Origin: Pseudogemmobacter lacusdianii
Lineage (GTDB): Bacteria > Pseudomonadota > Alphaproteobacteria > Rhodobacterales > Rhodobacteraceae
Reading direction: 5' to 3'
NCBI RefSeq assembly: GCF_030848395.1
Contig: NZ_JAVDBT010000005.1
Location: forward strand, 1-64,000
DNA length: 64,000 nucleotides
Numbering within the stretch: position 1 is the first letter of the stretch; each line of letters starts with the position of its first letter. The position numbers were made by a program, and so were the translations under genes. The notes beneath the pieces were generated by a model. The model did not search any database and had not been told where the DNA came from. It was given only the letters and a program-made list of their open reading frames with translations. Positions 1 through 8,561 of this stretch are shown piece after piece.

Positions 1-508
1 GGCGGGCTTTGAAATCGTAATGCACCGGCTGTTGGATGCCGGTGATCGGGCCGCCAAGATAGACCTTGCCTGCGGTGTTGTGCAGGTAGTTTACCGCCGG
101 ATGGGCCAGATCATCAGCGCCGAAGACCTTTGCGGCCTCATTGGCTTTGTTCGGCACCCATTTGTCGGTGATCGACAGGATGGCAAGGATGACGCCCTCT
201 TGATCGCGGAGCGCAATGTCTTGGCCCGCTTCGATTTTCTCGGCGAAAGCCTCGTTCACATCCAAGGTGATCGGCATCGGGAAAAGCGCGCCATCGGCCA
301 TGCGCATGGTTTCCACGACCGAGTTGTAATCGGCTTCAGACATGAAGCCTTTGAGCGGGTTGAAGCCGCCGTTCATCAAAAGCTCAAGATCGCAAATCTG
401 GCGCGGCGTCAGATCCCAAGACGGCAGAGCGGCGGCATCATGCTTCAGCTTCTGGGCGGAATCGTATGAGACATAAAGCTCGGGGATCGGGGCGAAGTTG
501 TTTTGCAT
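1..508 (-). CDS. sat: Sulfate adenylyltransferase (ATP sulfurylase), N-terminal part, cut by the left edge
   Basis: ATP sulfurylase makes adenylylsulfate (APS) from ATP and sulfate, the first step of sulfate assimilation. The 169 visible residues begin MQNNFAPIPELYV and contain the family stretch LLMNGGFNPLKGFM, then PMPITLDV and VYLGGPI, which is the N-terminal PUA-like domain and the beginning of the catalytic domain. In Rhodobacteraceae the protein often carries a C-terminal APS kinase domain, which would lie outside the window. ATG at 508 is chosen because AGGA sits 8 bases upstream and the protein aligns from there. The frame stays open upstream to 874, through a MarR-type domain, with no stop codon between, so a longer fusion protein is possible. 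Confidence 0.88.
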   Translation of the reverse strand, partial: MQNNFAPIPELYVSYDSAQKLKHDAAALPSWDLTPRQICDLELLMNGGFNPLKGFMSEADYNSVVETMRMADGALFPMPITLDVNEAFAEKIEAGQDIALRDQEGVILAILSITDKWVPNKANEAAKVFGADDLAHPAVNYLHNTAGKVYLGGPITGIQQPVHYDFKAR

Positions 509-874
509 GAGGTCGGTCCTGGGGGTTAGGGGGATCAGGCGCGCATCTTGGCCGGTCAGCTCGGCATGCAGCACATGATATTCGGTCAGTTTGCGGGCGA
601 GGAAGCGGTCCACCAGCTGGGTCTTGCGGGCGGAGCCTTGCGGGGTCAGCGCATAGGAGAAACGCTGGCGGCGGTCGGCGTCTTGCGGGCGGTCCTGCAC
701 TTGGATGAGGCCCGCTTCAGTTGCGGCGCGCAGCTGGGCGTTGAGACTGCCGAGCGAGATGCCCAAAGCCTCGGCCGTGCTGCGCTGCGAGGCCTTTGGC
801 GCGCGGTCAAGCTGGCGCAAAAGCCGGAAGAGCTGGTCTTCCTCGGGCAGGGAGGGGCGCGGGGTGGGGGGCAT
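509..874 (-). CDS. MarR-type winged-helix regulator, in frame with and reading into sat
   Basis: 122 codons from ATG at 874 encode a small winged-helix domain. The helix-turn-helix lies around residues 30-60 (AEALGISLGSLNAQLRA), followed by a wing (RFSYALTPQGSARK) and a helix RFLARKLTEYHVLHAEL. This is the pattern of the EPS-associated MarR family (TIGR04176 as I remember it), whose members are about 105 residues, so the domain is complete by residue 110. There is no stop after it: the last codons (DARLIPLTPRTDL) run straight into the sat ATG at 508. A TGA at 537-535 is one frame off, so a one-base indel or sequencing error would separate the genes. A 16-bp palindrome upstream suits autoregulation. 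No good ribosome site precedes 874. Confidence 0.7.
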
Positions 875-895
875 CAGGGCCAGCTGCGATGGGTG

Positions 896-911
896 TGTTC
901 AATATTGAACA
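896..911. promoter_or_regulatory. Perfect 16-bp palindrome, likely operator of the MarR-sat unit
   Basis: TGTTCAATATTGAACA reads the same on both strands and lies 22 bases upstream of the MarR start. Its size and AT-rich symmetry fit a homodimeric winged-helix regulator. Binding by the adjacent MarR protein is inferred from proximity only. Confidence 0.55.
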
Positions 912-1025
912 TATTGCATGGCGAGAGGCGCGGGGAAAGGCTTAGCTGCGCGGGGCGCGGCAAAAGGAACAGCTTTCCACCCTATCGCGGCTTGGCGGCC
1001 ACAGTATTCTGGCTGCAAAGACGCA

Positions 1026-1050
1026 AAAGGGCGGGAATTCCCCGCCCTTT
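1026..1050 (-). terminator. Rho-independent-type hairpin after trxB
   Basis: Ten-base-pair stem (1026-1035 with 1041-1050, AAAGGGCGGG/CCCGCCCTTT) around a 5-base loop, 27 bases past the trxB stop on the minus strand. It ends in TTT but has no long U tract. Confidence 0.6.
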
Positions 1051-1076
1051 GGTCGTTTCGCTATGGGTTCGGGCGG

Positions 1077-2033
<957 letters not shown>

Positions 2034-2192
2034 TTACCGATATAGGCAAAGGCTGGGGCGGCTGGAAGCCCGGAAAACTTGCGGAAAAAGCCTTGTGGAC
2101 GTAACGGCACCCTTGCCGCCAGGGCAGTGCGCGAAAGAATATTGCGCGGGTCGGCGTGAGGCTTTAGAAGGCTCGCAATCAAGGAGAGTTCT

Positions 2193-2693
2193 ATGGCGGG
2201 TCATAAGCTGGATCAGATCGATCGGCATATTCTGGCAGAATTGCAGGCCGATGGCCGCATGACCAATGTCGAGCTGGCCAGCCGTGTCGGCATTTCGGCC
2301 CCGCCCTGCCTGCGCCGGGTGCGCACGCTGGAAGAGGCGGGCTATATCAACGGCTATCACGCGGAGATTGATGCTCGCGAGCTGGGCTTTGAGGTGGCGG
2401 TTTTCGCGATGGTGCGGCTGAACAGCCAAGCCGAGGCGGATCTGGCGGCGTTCGAGGCGCGCTGCAAGGGGTGGCCCTTGGTCCGCGAATGCCACATGCT
2501 GAATGGCGAGATCGATTTCATCCTCAAATGCGTCTCGCCGGATCTGTCGACCTTCCAAAGCTTCCTGACGGGTGAGCTTTTGAAGGCGGATAACGTGGCC
2601 AATGTGAAGACGAGCCTTGTGATCCGTTGTGCCAAGGATGAGCCGGGCGTGCCTTTTGAGGTGCTGGAAGAGCGGCTGGCCAAGCTGGCCTGA
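2193..2693 (+). CDS. Lrp/AsnC family transcriptional regulator
   Basis: 166-residue regulator with an N-terminal AsnC-type helix-turn-helix (LDQIDRHILAELQADGR, then VELASRVGISAPPCLRRVRTLE, residues 6-48) and a C-terminal RAM/ligand-binding domain (around 75-155). Lrp-type proteins form octamers and respond to amino acids. AAGGAG lies 8 bases before the ATG. It is divergent from trxB, an arrangement that can reflect regulation of the neighbour, but nothing in the sequence proves this. A strong terminator follows. The effector cannot be told from sequence. Confidence 0.9.
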   Translation: MAGHKLDQIDRHILAELQADGRMTNVELASRVGISAPPCLRRVRTLEEAGYINGYHAEIDARELGFEVAVFAMVRLNSQAEADLAAFEARCKGWPLVRECHMLNGEIDFILKCVSPDLSTFQSFLTGELLKADNVANVKTSLVIRCAKDEPGVPFEVLEERLAKLA

Positions 2694-2718
2694 TCCGGTC
2701 GAGATGCGGGCGGAGGTG

Positions 2719-2749
2719 ACGGGCGCGCTGTGGCGGCGCCCGTTTTTCT
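2719..2749 (+). terminator. Terminator of the lrp gene
   Basis: ACGGGCGC (2719-2726) pairs with GCGCCCGT (2736-2743) and is followed by TTTTCTTTT. It lies 26 bases past the stop codon. Confidence 0.85.
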
Positions 2750-2807
2750 TTTGGGGTCGTGTGGCTATCAGCAGAGCATGATGGGTTCGAAGCTGGACCC
2801 CCAAAAT

Positions 2808-2961
2808 GGAAAACGGCCCCTTAATGGTGCCAGAGGAGCACCGGGGCCGTCTTACCCATCCTCACTGAGCAGGTGAGATAGGCGATATCCTAGGCGCAGC
2901 TGCCATTCAGGTCTTACGCATTGGGCCAGATACTCATCAAAGGTGCAGAGGGACATCTGCT
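2808..2961 (-). ncRNA. Candidate small RNA of about 155 nt, family not recognised
   Basis: A stand-alone transcription unit can be drawn on the minus strand: a sigma-70-like promoter at 2968-2996, a start near 2961 and a terminator hairpin at 2813-2850. Between them are short hairpins, GCAGA-N6-TCTGC near the 5' end and CTCAC-N7-GTGAG towards the 3' end. The 5' CGGCTC can also pair with the 3' GGGCCG. No coding frame of note is present. The size would suit 6S RNA, but I could not see a convincing 6S central bubble. No SRP, tmRNA or RNase P signature is visible. Ends are estimates. Confidence 0.5.
2813..2850 (-). terminator. Two-stage hairpin terminator of the candidate small RNA
   Basis: ACGGCCCC (2813-2820) pairs with GGGGCCGT (2843-2850), and inside it GGTGC (2826-2830) pairs with GCACC (2838-2842). 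On the minus strand it is followed by TTTTCCATTTT. Confidence 0.65.
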
Positions 2962-2967
2962 GAGCCG

Positions 2968-2996
2968 AATTTGGCGCGATTGTGTCCGTATGTCAA
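2968..2996 (-). promoter_or_regulatory. Sigma-70-type promoter for the candidate small RNA
   Basis: On the minus strand TTGACA (2996-2991) is followed after exactly 17 bases by CAAATT (2973-2968). The -35 is perfect and the -10 is imperfect. Confidence 0.5.
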
Positions 2997-3056
2997 CCTT
3001 TTGACGCGGAGTTCTGGCGTTTTCTTGCGATTATCACGGCTTCGTGGCGGGGATCT

Positions 3057-3092
3057 GCCATGATTATAGGCATATATGGCAACAATCATGGC
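3057..3092. repeat. Inverted repeat GCCATGATT / AATCATGGC
   Basis: Nine-base arms (3057-3065 and 3084-3092) around 18 bases that include GGCATATATGGC. It lies in the AT-richer gap between the small-RNA candidate and the 86-residue ORF. It may be a protein site or hairpin; no function is assignable. Confidence 0.4.
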
Positions 3093-3109
3093 AATCTTGG
3101 TTAAGCATT

Positions 3110-3176
3110 CACGCTGAAGCGCTGAAGCCGGTCGCCCAAGGGCGGCGCGGGGCGGCAGCGATTCGCCTTCAGCGTG
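3110..3176 (-). terminator. Inverted repeat at the end of the 86-residue ORF
   Basis: CACGCTGAAG (3110-3119) is complementary to CTTCAGCGTG (3167-3176), which contains the stop codon of the minus-strand ORF. The interior is GC-rich and partly self-complementary. It could act as a transcript-end hairpin, but there is no U tract. Confidence 0.35.
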
Positions 3177-3429
3177 CGGCGATTGCCGCTTTACGGGGCG
3201 ACAAGCCGAAAGCTTTGGCCAAAAGCCGCAACGTGCTGGGGCGGGCAGCAGGGCGCAGATCGGCCTTGCGGGCAGGGGCACTGGCGCGTGCGGTGCTCAA
3301 CGGGGCAAGGCTGGCGCGCGGGCTGGTCAGGCGCTGCTCACGCGCCCAAGGCAGCGCCGGAAGCGGCTCGGTCGAGGCGCCGATCACAGAGCGGAGCCAA
3401 CGGCGCTGGGTTTGGATCTGAACGGACAT
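3169..3429 (-). CDS. Small basic protein of unknown function
   Basis: 86 residues beginning MSVQIQTQRRWLRSVI, with ALPWAR at 25-30 and a basic, alanine-rich tail ending in RKAAIAAR. TGGAG lies about 9 bases before the ATG. I believe short proteins with a QRRWL(R/K)SVI...LPWARG pattern occur in Rhodobacterales, but I cannot name a family. No membrane segment or signal peptide is present, and the net charge is strongly positive. The composition could also be that of a chance frame in GC-rich DNA, hence moderate confidence. Confidence 0.5.
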   Translation of the reverse strand: MSVQIQTQRRWLRSVIGASTEPLPALPWAREQRLTSPRASLAPLSTARASAPARKADLRPAARPSTLRLLAKAFGLSPRKAAIAAR

Positions 3430-3648
3430 CTGCTGCACTCCACTTCGTTTGGCCCCTTTGGCCTTAAAACGGAATATCGCAGGGTATTGCGGCGGCTCTT
3501 TGACCCATTGGTGAAGCATTGGGGCCAATTGCGGGCGTGTTGTGGCGTGCAAGGGCGGGCGGCGGGCGCGGGGGATGTCAAGAAATGCTCAGGAAAGCCG
3601 GGAGCGAGTGGGCGCAGCCCGGCGCAATTGCGGCAGGTCTTTGTCAGA

Positions 3649-4407
3649 TCAAAGTCGAATGACCGAAATGAGCCGGCCGTAATCAGCCTCAGCGGCATGG
3701 GTGGTGCGGCGGTAGGAGAAAAAGCGCTCCGAATCGCGGTAGGTGCAATGGCCGATCCATGAGGCCTCACCGATGCCAGCTTGGCGCAGGCGGTGCAGGC
3801 CAAAGCCGGGCAGATCGAAGAGCATCTTCTCGCCACTGCCATTGGCGAAGTAACGCAGGTTCTCCGGATCATCGGCACGGAAGGCGTCGAGGAACTCAGG
3901 CCCAACCTCATAGGCGGCTTGGCTGATGCAAGGGCCGATGACAGCGGAGATATTTTTACGGTCTGCGCCAAGCGCTTCCATCGCGTCGATCGTGGCTTCC
4001 AGCACGCCTTCTAAAGCGCCGCGCCAACCGGCATGGGCGGCCCCGATCACGCCGGCTTTGGCATCGGCGAAAAGCACGGGCTGGCAATCGGCGGTCAGGA
4101 TGCCAAGGGCGACACCGGGCGTGGCGCTGACCATCGCATCGGCGCGAGGGATAATATCCAAGGCACCGCTGATGCTGACGACATCGGGCGAATGCACCTG
4201 ATTGACGGTGACCAGATGCTCTGGCGCCACATCCATCGCGGCGGCGACGCGGGCGCGGTTGATGGCAACGATCTCGGCCTGATCGGAAGAGCCTGCGCCG
4301 CAGTTCAGCCCCGCGAAGATCCCCGAGGAAGCTCCGCCCTTGCGGGTGAAGAAGCCGTGGCGCGCGGCCAAGGCGTCCGAGGTCAGGATCTCAAGCGTCG
4401 ATGGCAT
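3649..4407 (-). CDS. pgeF: YfiH/PgeF-family purine nucleoside phosphorylase (former multicopper polyphenol oxidase family)
   Basis: 252-residue protein of the YfiH/LACC1 family. Members are described as peptidoglycan editing factors or as purine nucleoside phosphorylase/adenosine deaminases. The metal and active-site motifs are present: VNQVHSPDV, LTADCQPVLFAD, GAAHAGWRGALEGV and GPCISQAAYEVG. Start ATG at 4407 is preferred because [10 protein letters not shown] begins the family alignment; it lies 17 bases inside the end of the upstream methyltransferase, implying translational coupling. It is the last gene of an lgt - methyltransferase - pgeF operon, a conserved alphaproteobacterial order linking envelope genes. 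Confidence 0.9.
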   Translation of the reverse strand: MPSTLEILTSDALAARHGFFTRKGGASSGIFAGLNCGAGSSDQAEIVAINRARVAAAMDVAPEHLVTVNQVHSPDVVSISGALDIIPRADAMVSATPGVALGILTADCQPVLFADAKAGVIGAAHAGWRGALEGVLEATIDAMEALGADRKNISAVIGPCISQAAYEVGPEFLDAFRADDPENLRYFANGSGEKMLFDLPGFGLHRLRQAGIGEASWIGHCTYRDSERFFSYRRTTHAAEADYGRLISVIRL

Positions 4408-5470
4408 CTTCAGGGGCAAATCCGGCTGGGGGCGGGGTATCCGCAGGATAAAGGGCAAGCGCTTTGAACAACTCACCCATTTCCGCAGGATCGGTCAAGC
4501 GCCGTGCGGCGGCAAGATGCGCCTCGTGGGTGGCGCCTGTCAGGCTTTGCGCAAGACGCTGCGCCCGTTGGGCAAGACCAAGCCGAAGCAGAAGCGCGCC
4601 TTGGGCGGTATAGGCGGTAGCAGCGGGCTGGGCGGCCGTAGCAAGGGCGGCGAAATCGACATGGGCGGTGAGGTCGGCCTTGCCGGGTTCGGCCAGCGGG
4701 TCGGCGAAGGCATGTTTGCGCAGGGCTTGGAAAGTGTCGCCCCGGCTGATCCAGCCGCCGTAGTCGACGATCAGAGCAAGGCCTTTGTGGCGCAGGATGC
4801 GGGCGGAGATCTCCGCGATGATCGGCGCGGCGCTGGGGCAGATCTCAACGATCTCGCCGTCTTGAGTATCGGCGAGCCGGTGGTCTAGCGCCGGGACGAG
4901 CAAAGCGGGGGCGCGGCCGAGGGTGAGCGTATCGCCTTGCAGCCCGACCATGGTCTCGGCCCAAGCCTCGCCCGCGCGGGTGAATTGGCGGATCGGCAAT
5001 GCGTCGAAGAATTCATTGGCGAGAAGGAAAAGCGGCTGATCGGGCAGCGCGGAGGCATGGTCGAGCCATGTCGCCGGATGGCCGTTGAGGGCTGTTTTCT
5101 GCGCAGCACGCAGCGCGGGAGAGGCCTCGACCAAAGTGACCTGAGCGGCGGCATGAAAGCCCGGCACATTGCGGGTGGCGCGCAGCACATCGGCCATCAA
5201 AGTGCCGCGACCGGGGCCAAGCTCGGCCAGCGTGAAACGCGAGGGGGCGCCTTGGTCAAGCCAGCTTTGGGCAAGGCACAGGCCCAAAAGCTCACCAAAC
5301 ATCTGGCTGATCTCGGGCGCGGTGGTGAAATCACCCGCCGTGCCGAAGGGCGGGCGGGTGGTGTAATAGCCGTGCTCGGGGTGCAAAAGGCACTCGGCCA
5401 TATAATCGGCCAGAGTGATCGGCCCGGTCGCCGCGATGCGCCGGGCCAGAAGGGCTGCCAGTTTCGTCAT
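4391..5470 (-). CDS. NDUFAF7-like SAM-dependent protein arginine methyltransferase (DUF185)
   Basis: 359-residue class I methyltransferase of the DUF185/NDUFAF7 family. The mitochondrial homologue dimethylates an arginine of complex I subunit NDUFS2; the bacterial target is presumably the equivalent NuoD, which is inference. The N-terminal [19 protein letters not shown] is diagnostic, [15 protein letters not shown] is the SAM-binding motif I, and [17 protein letters not shown] is the characteristic motif IV region. ATG at 5470 overlaps the lgt stop (ATGA) and the 3' end overlaps pgeF, so the three genes are translated together. Confidence 0.9.
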   Translation of the reverse strand: MTKLAALLARRIAATGPITLADYMAECLLHPEHGYYTTRPPFGTAGDFTTAPEISQMFGELLGLCLAQSWLDQGAPSRFTLAELGPGRGTLMADVLRATRNVPGFHAAAQVTLVEASPALRAAQKTALNGHPATWLDHASALPDQPLFLLANEFFDALPIRQFTRAGEAWAETMVGLQGDTLTLGRAPALLVPALDHRLADTQDGEIVEICPSAAPIIAEISARILRHKGLALIVDYGGWISRGDTFQALRKHAFADPLAEPGKADLTAHVDFAALATAAQPAATAYTAQGALLLRLGLAQRAQRLAQSLTGATHEAHLAAARRLTDPAEMGELFKALALYPADTPPPAGFAPEDAIDA

Positions 5471-6348
5471 GCCTGCGCGGACAATGGGCGGGCGCGGAGG
5501 AGGAACCACAGCCCGACCACCACCATCGGCAGGCTGAGGCATTGGCCTGCGGTCAGACCCCAGCCGCCCGAATGCAGATAAAGCCCCAAGGGATTATCGA
5601 AACTTACGAATTGCGGATCGGGCTGGCGGAAGAATTCCACAAAGAAGCGCGCCGCGCCGTAGCCTGCGATGAAAAGCCCCATCAAGCGGCCCGGAACGCG
5701 CAGCCAGCCGCGGCGATAGGCCAGATAGACCAGCACCACGCCAAGGATGACACCTTCAAGCAAGGCCTCATAAAGCTGGCTGGGGTGGCGGGCGCAGAGA
5801 CCGGCGATGCCGGGGCAGGTCTGTGCCGCCTCACCGGGGAAGATGACGCCCCACGGCAGATCGGTCGGGCGGCCCCAAAGCTCGGCATTGATGAAATTGG
5901 CGATGCGGCCAAGGAAGAGGCCCATCGGCACCACGATCCCCATCAGATCGCCCAGCCGCAGCATCGGGATGCCATTGACGCGGGCAAAGATCACGCCTGT
6001 CGCGACAACGCCAAGGAAGCCGCCGTGGAAGGACATGCCCCCCTCCCAGACCCGGATGATCGAGCTGGGTTCAGCGAGGAATTTCCCGGTCTCATAGAAG
6101 ATCACATAGCCCATGCGTCCGCCAAAGATCACACCGACGACGATCCAAGACATCAACCGCTCAAGCTGTTCGGTTGTCATCGGGGGCGTGCCGCCCCAAA
6201 GCTCGGGTCGGCGCAGGGTGCGGGCGGCGAGCCACCAAGCAAAGACGATGCCGACCAGATAGGCCATGGCATACCAGCGCAAGGCAAAGGTGGTGCCAAA
6301 GAGCGGGATCGTGACGATATCAGGCGAGATATTGGGGAAGGGGATCAT
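5467..6348 (-). CDS. lgt: Prolipoprotein diacylglyceryl transferase
   Basis: Inner-membrane enzyme that moves diacylglycerol from phosphatidylglycerol to the lipobox cysteine, the first step of lipoprotein maturation. The 293 residues hold about seven membrane segments. The Lgt signature [15 protein letters not shown] lies at 147-161, HGGFLG at 108-113 with the essential histidine, and [12 protein letters not shown] further on. It is first of the lgt-NDUFAF7-pgeF operon and divergent from the small UbiK-like gene. At least one lipoprotein substrate is encoded in this window (35670-36074). Confidence 0.96.
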   Translation of the reverse strand: MIPFPNISPDIVTIPLFGTTFALRWYAMAYLVGIVFAWWLAARTLRRPELWGGTPPMTTEQLERLMSWIVVGVIFGGRMGYVIFYETGKFLAEPSSIIRVWEGGMSFHGGFLGVVATGVIFARVNGIPMLRLGDLMGIVVPMGLFLGRIANFINAELWGRPTDLPWGVIFPGEAAQTCPGIAGLCARHPSQLYEALLEGVILGVVLVYLAYRRGWLRVPGRLMGLFIAGYGAARFFVEFFRQPDPQFVSFDNPLGLYLHSGGWGLTAGQCLSLPMVVVGLWFLLRARPLSAQA

Positions 6349-6465
6349 GCCAAGCTCCGTGGTTCAGAGCTTGATGCGGGTGCAATGATGCGAAGTCAAC
6401 CAGCTGGCAGGGTTGTGAACAGGCCCGCGCAAGCGCATATAGGGGGGGTATCAGGAGGCCAGCTT

Positions 6466-6711
6466 ATGCAGACCCGCAACAAGTTTTTCGACGACGTCAG
6501 CCAGTTGATGACCAATGCTATGGGCGTGGCTCAGGGCGCAAAAACCGAAGCCGAGACCGCTATGAAATCATTGATCGACCGCTGGATGGCGGACCGCGAC
6601 TTTGTCACCCGTGAAGAGTTTGATGCGGTGCGGGCGATGGCCCAAAAGGCGCGCGAAGAAAATGAGGCGCTGAAAGCGCGGCTGGACGCTTTGGAAGCCA
6701 AAAAGGGCTAA
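6466..6711 (+). CDS. UbiK/BMFP (YqiC) family accessory protein
   Basis: 81-residue, mostly helical protein beginning MQTRNKFFDDVSQLMTNAMG. The C-terminal half (from FVTREEFDAVRAMAQKAR) is a coiled coil ending in a lysine pair. This is the BMFP/UbiK layout: a membrane-fusogenic, trimeric accessory factor that helps aerobic ubiquinone synthesis in gammaproteobacteria. AGGAGG precedes the ATG by 6 bases. It is divergent from lgt and convergent with the TIGR02186 gene. The function in alphaproteobacteria is by analogy. Confidence 0.82.
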   Translation: MQTRNKFFDDVSQLMTNAMGVAQGAKTEAETAMKSLIDRWMADRDFVTREEFDAVRAMAQKAREENEALKARLDALEAKKG

Positions 6712-6772
6712 GATTTTCGGGCCTTCGCGGTCGAGGGCTGGCGGGGCAAACCCCGCCCTCACGCTCAGCCGA

Positions 6773-7570
6773 TCAGCGCTGCAAGAGCCGGAACCCGGCC
6801 GAGGCGGCCCAGCCCGAAACCCCCGCCATCAACAGGCACAAAAGCCCGTAGATCAGCGGCTGTTCTTGCGCCATCGTGAAGATCAGCCGCTCAAGTCCTG
6901 CCTTGTGCACGGCGATATGCCGCTCTTGTTGGGCGACGACAGCGCCGCCACGCAGCAGAAAAAGCCGCACCTTATAGATGCCCTCGGTCAGATTCGCTGG
7001 CAGCACCACATCGGTACGAAAAAGCGTCTGCTCGGTCAGCTGCACCCGGTTTTCCAAAAGCTGATAGGTGCCCGCTGCGCGGCGGACGCGCAGCATTGCC
7101 TCGACGAAATCGCCCGCGCCATCCGCTTCGGCGGTGATGCCGACCGCACGCACCACCCGGTCGATGGTGATGCCTTGGCGCAGATTTTCAGTCTCGGTCA
7201 GAATGTCTTTGAGATGCCCAGTGGTGGCAACGGCGTAGAAGGAGGGCGCGCTGTCGACCGAGATCGCGGCGTGGTTGACCCAGATGCCCCAGACGCGGTC
7301 TTTGCGCCGCACCAAGAGCGAGGAGGGCGGGCCCTCGACAGTGACGATCACGTCCAAGCGCCCTTCGGGGGGCGGGCTGTCGCGGCGCACCGCACCATAG
7401 ACCAAGATCTCGGAGCCGTCGAAATCGGCGGTGATGGCGACACGGTTTTGGCTGAGGCCCGCGACGATGGTCTCGGCAGGACGGTCTTGTGCAAGGACGG
7501 GCAGCGCCAGCAAGCCCAGGATCAGGCACAGGCGCTGGGCGAGACGCGCCGAGATGCGGCGCGCGCTCAT
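6773..7570 (-). CDS. TIGR02186-family exported membrane-anchored protein
   Basis: 265 residues with a signal peptide (about 1-27, ending LPVLAQD), an extracytoplasmic beta-rich body and a C-terminal membrane helix (about 238-260, LIYGLLCLLMAGVSGWAAS). The body starts ETIVAGLSQNRVAITADFDGSE, the pattern of the uncharacterised TIGR02186 family. These proteins usually sit beside a TauE/SafE-type (TSUP) exporter, as here, with a 4-base ATGA overlap. That pairing suggests the two form one transport unit, possibly for a sulfur oxyanion or organosulfonate. The substrate is unknown. Confidence 0.85.
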   Translation of the reverse strand: MSARRISARLAQRLCLILGLLALPVLAQDRPAETIVAGLSQNRVAITADFDGSEILVYGAVRRDSPPPEGRLDVIVTVEGPPSSLLVRRKDRVWGIWVNHAAISVDSAPSFYAVATTGHLKDILTETENLRQGITIDRVVRAVGITAEADGAGDFVEAMLRVRRAAGTYQLLENRVQLTEQTLFRTDVVLPANLTEGIYKVRLFLLRGGAVVAQQERHIAVHKAGLERLIFTMAQEQPLIYGLLCLLMAGVSGWAASAGFRLLQR

Positions 7571-8487
7571 GGCAGCACCCCGGGCATGACGGTGTAGATC
7601 TCGGACGGGCGGATCAAAAGATCTGCGGCGATGCGCAAGGCGACGCCCACGACCAAAAGCGACAGCAGGATGCGCAGCTGCTCGGCTTTAAGTTTCAGCC
7701 CGACGCGGACGCCGATTTGCGCCCCGACCACGCCGCCGATGATCAAAAGGAAGGCCAGCATCATATCGACGGTCTGGCTGGTCACCGCATGCATGATTGT
7801 GGTGAAAGCGGTGACGAAGATGATCTGGAAAAGCGAGGTGCCGATGACGACTTTGGTTGGCATGCCAAGCAGATAGATCATCGCCGGCACCATGATGAAG
7901 CCGCCTCCGACCCCCATGATCGCCGCCAGAAAGCCCACGAGCGCGCCCACCAAGATCGGAGGGATCACGCTGATGTAAAGCCCGCTGGCGCGGAACTTCA
8001 TCTTTAGCGGCAGTCCATGCACCCAGTTATGGACATGGGCGCGGCGCACCGGCGCATTGGGCTTGCGGCTTTTCAAAAGCGAGCGGACGGATTCTTGCAG
8101 CATCATCGCGCCGACAAGACCCAGAAAGATCACATAAGAAAGCTGCACGAAGAGATCGACTTGGCCGCGCGCGGTCATCCAAGCAAAGACGGCAATGCCA
8201 ATGGCCGAGCCGCCCATGCCGCCGACCAAAAGGACGCCGCCCATGCGGAAATCCACCGCCTTGCGCTTCATCTGCGCCAAAACGCCCGAAACCGAAGAGG
8301 CCACGACTTGGTTCGCACCGGTTGCCACCGCCACCGCCGGAGGCACGCCAATGAAGAACAAAAGCGGCGTGATCAGAAAGCCGCCACCAACCCCAAACAT
8401 GCCGGACAGAAAGCCGACAATCCCCCCGATCCCAAGGATCAGGAAGGCATCGACCGAGACCTCGGCAATGGGGAGGTAGATCTGCAT
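7567..8487 (-). CDS. Sulfite exporter TauE/SafE (TSUP) family permease
   Basis: 306-residue inner-membrane protein with about eight helices in two related halves. Each half has the TSUP signature: GIGGIVGFLSGMFGVGGGFL at 19-38 and VGFLAAIMGVGGGFIMVP in the second half. TSUP proteins export or import sulfite, sulfoacetate, taurine-derived sulfite and related anions. It is the first gene of a two-gene operon with the TIGR02186 protein, overlapping by 4 bases. The anion specificity cannot be read from sequence. Confidence 0.9.
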   Translation of the reverse strand: MQIYLPIAEVSVDAFLILGIGGIVGFLSGMFGVGGGFLITPLLFFIGVPPAVAVATGANQVVASSVSGVLAQMKRKAVDFRMGGVLLVGGMGGSAIGIAVFAWMTARGQVDLFVQLSYVIFLGLVGAMMLQESVRSLLKSRKPNAPVRRAHVHNWVHGLPLKMKFRASGLYISVIPPILVGALVGFLAAIMGVGGGFIMVPAMIYLLGMPTKVVIGTSLFQIIFVTAFTTIMHAVTSQTVDMMLAFLLIIGGVVGAQIGVRVGLKLKAEQLRILLSLLVVGVALRIAADLLIRPSEIYTVMPGVLP

Positions 8488-8561
8488 GGCATCTGCCGGA
8501 ATAGGAAAGGCTGATCCGAGGGTTGCGCCGGTTTGGCGGGGAAGTCAAACCCCGTTGGACC

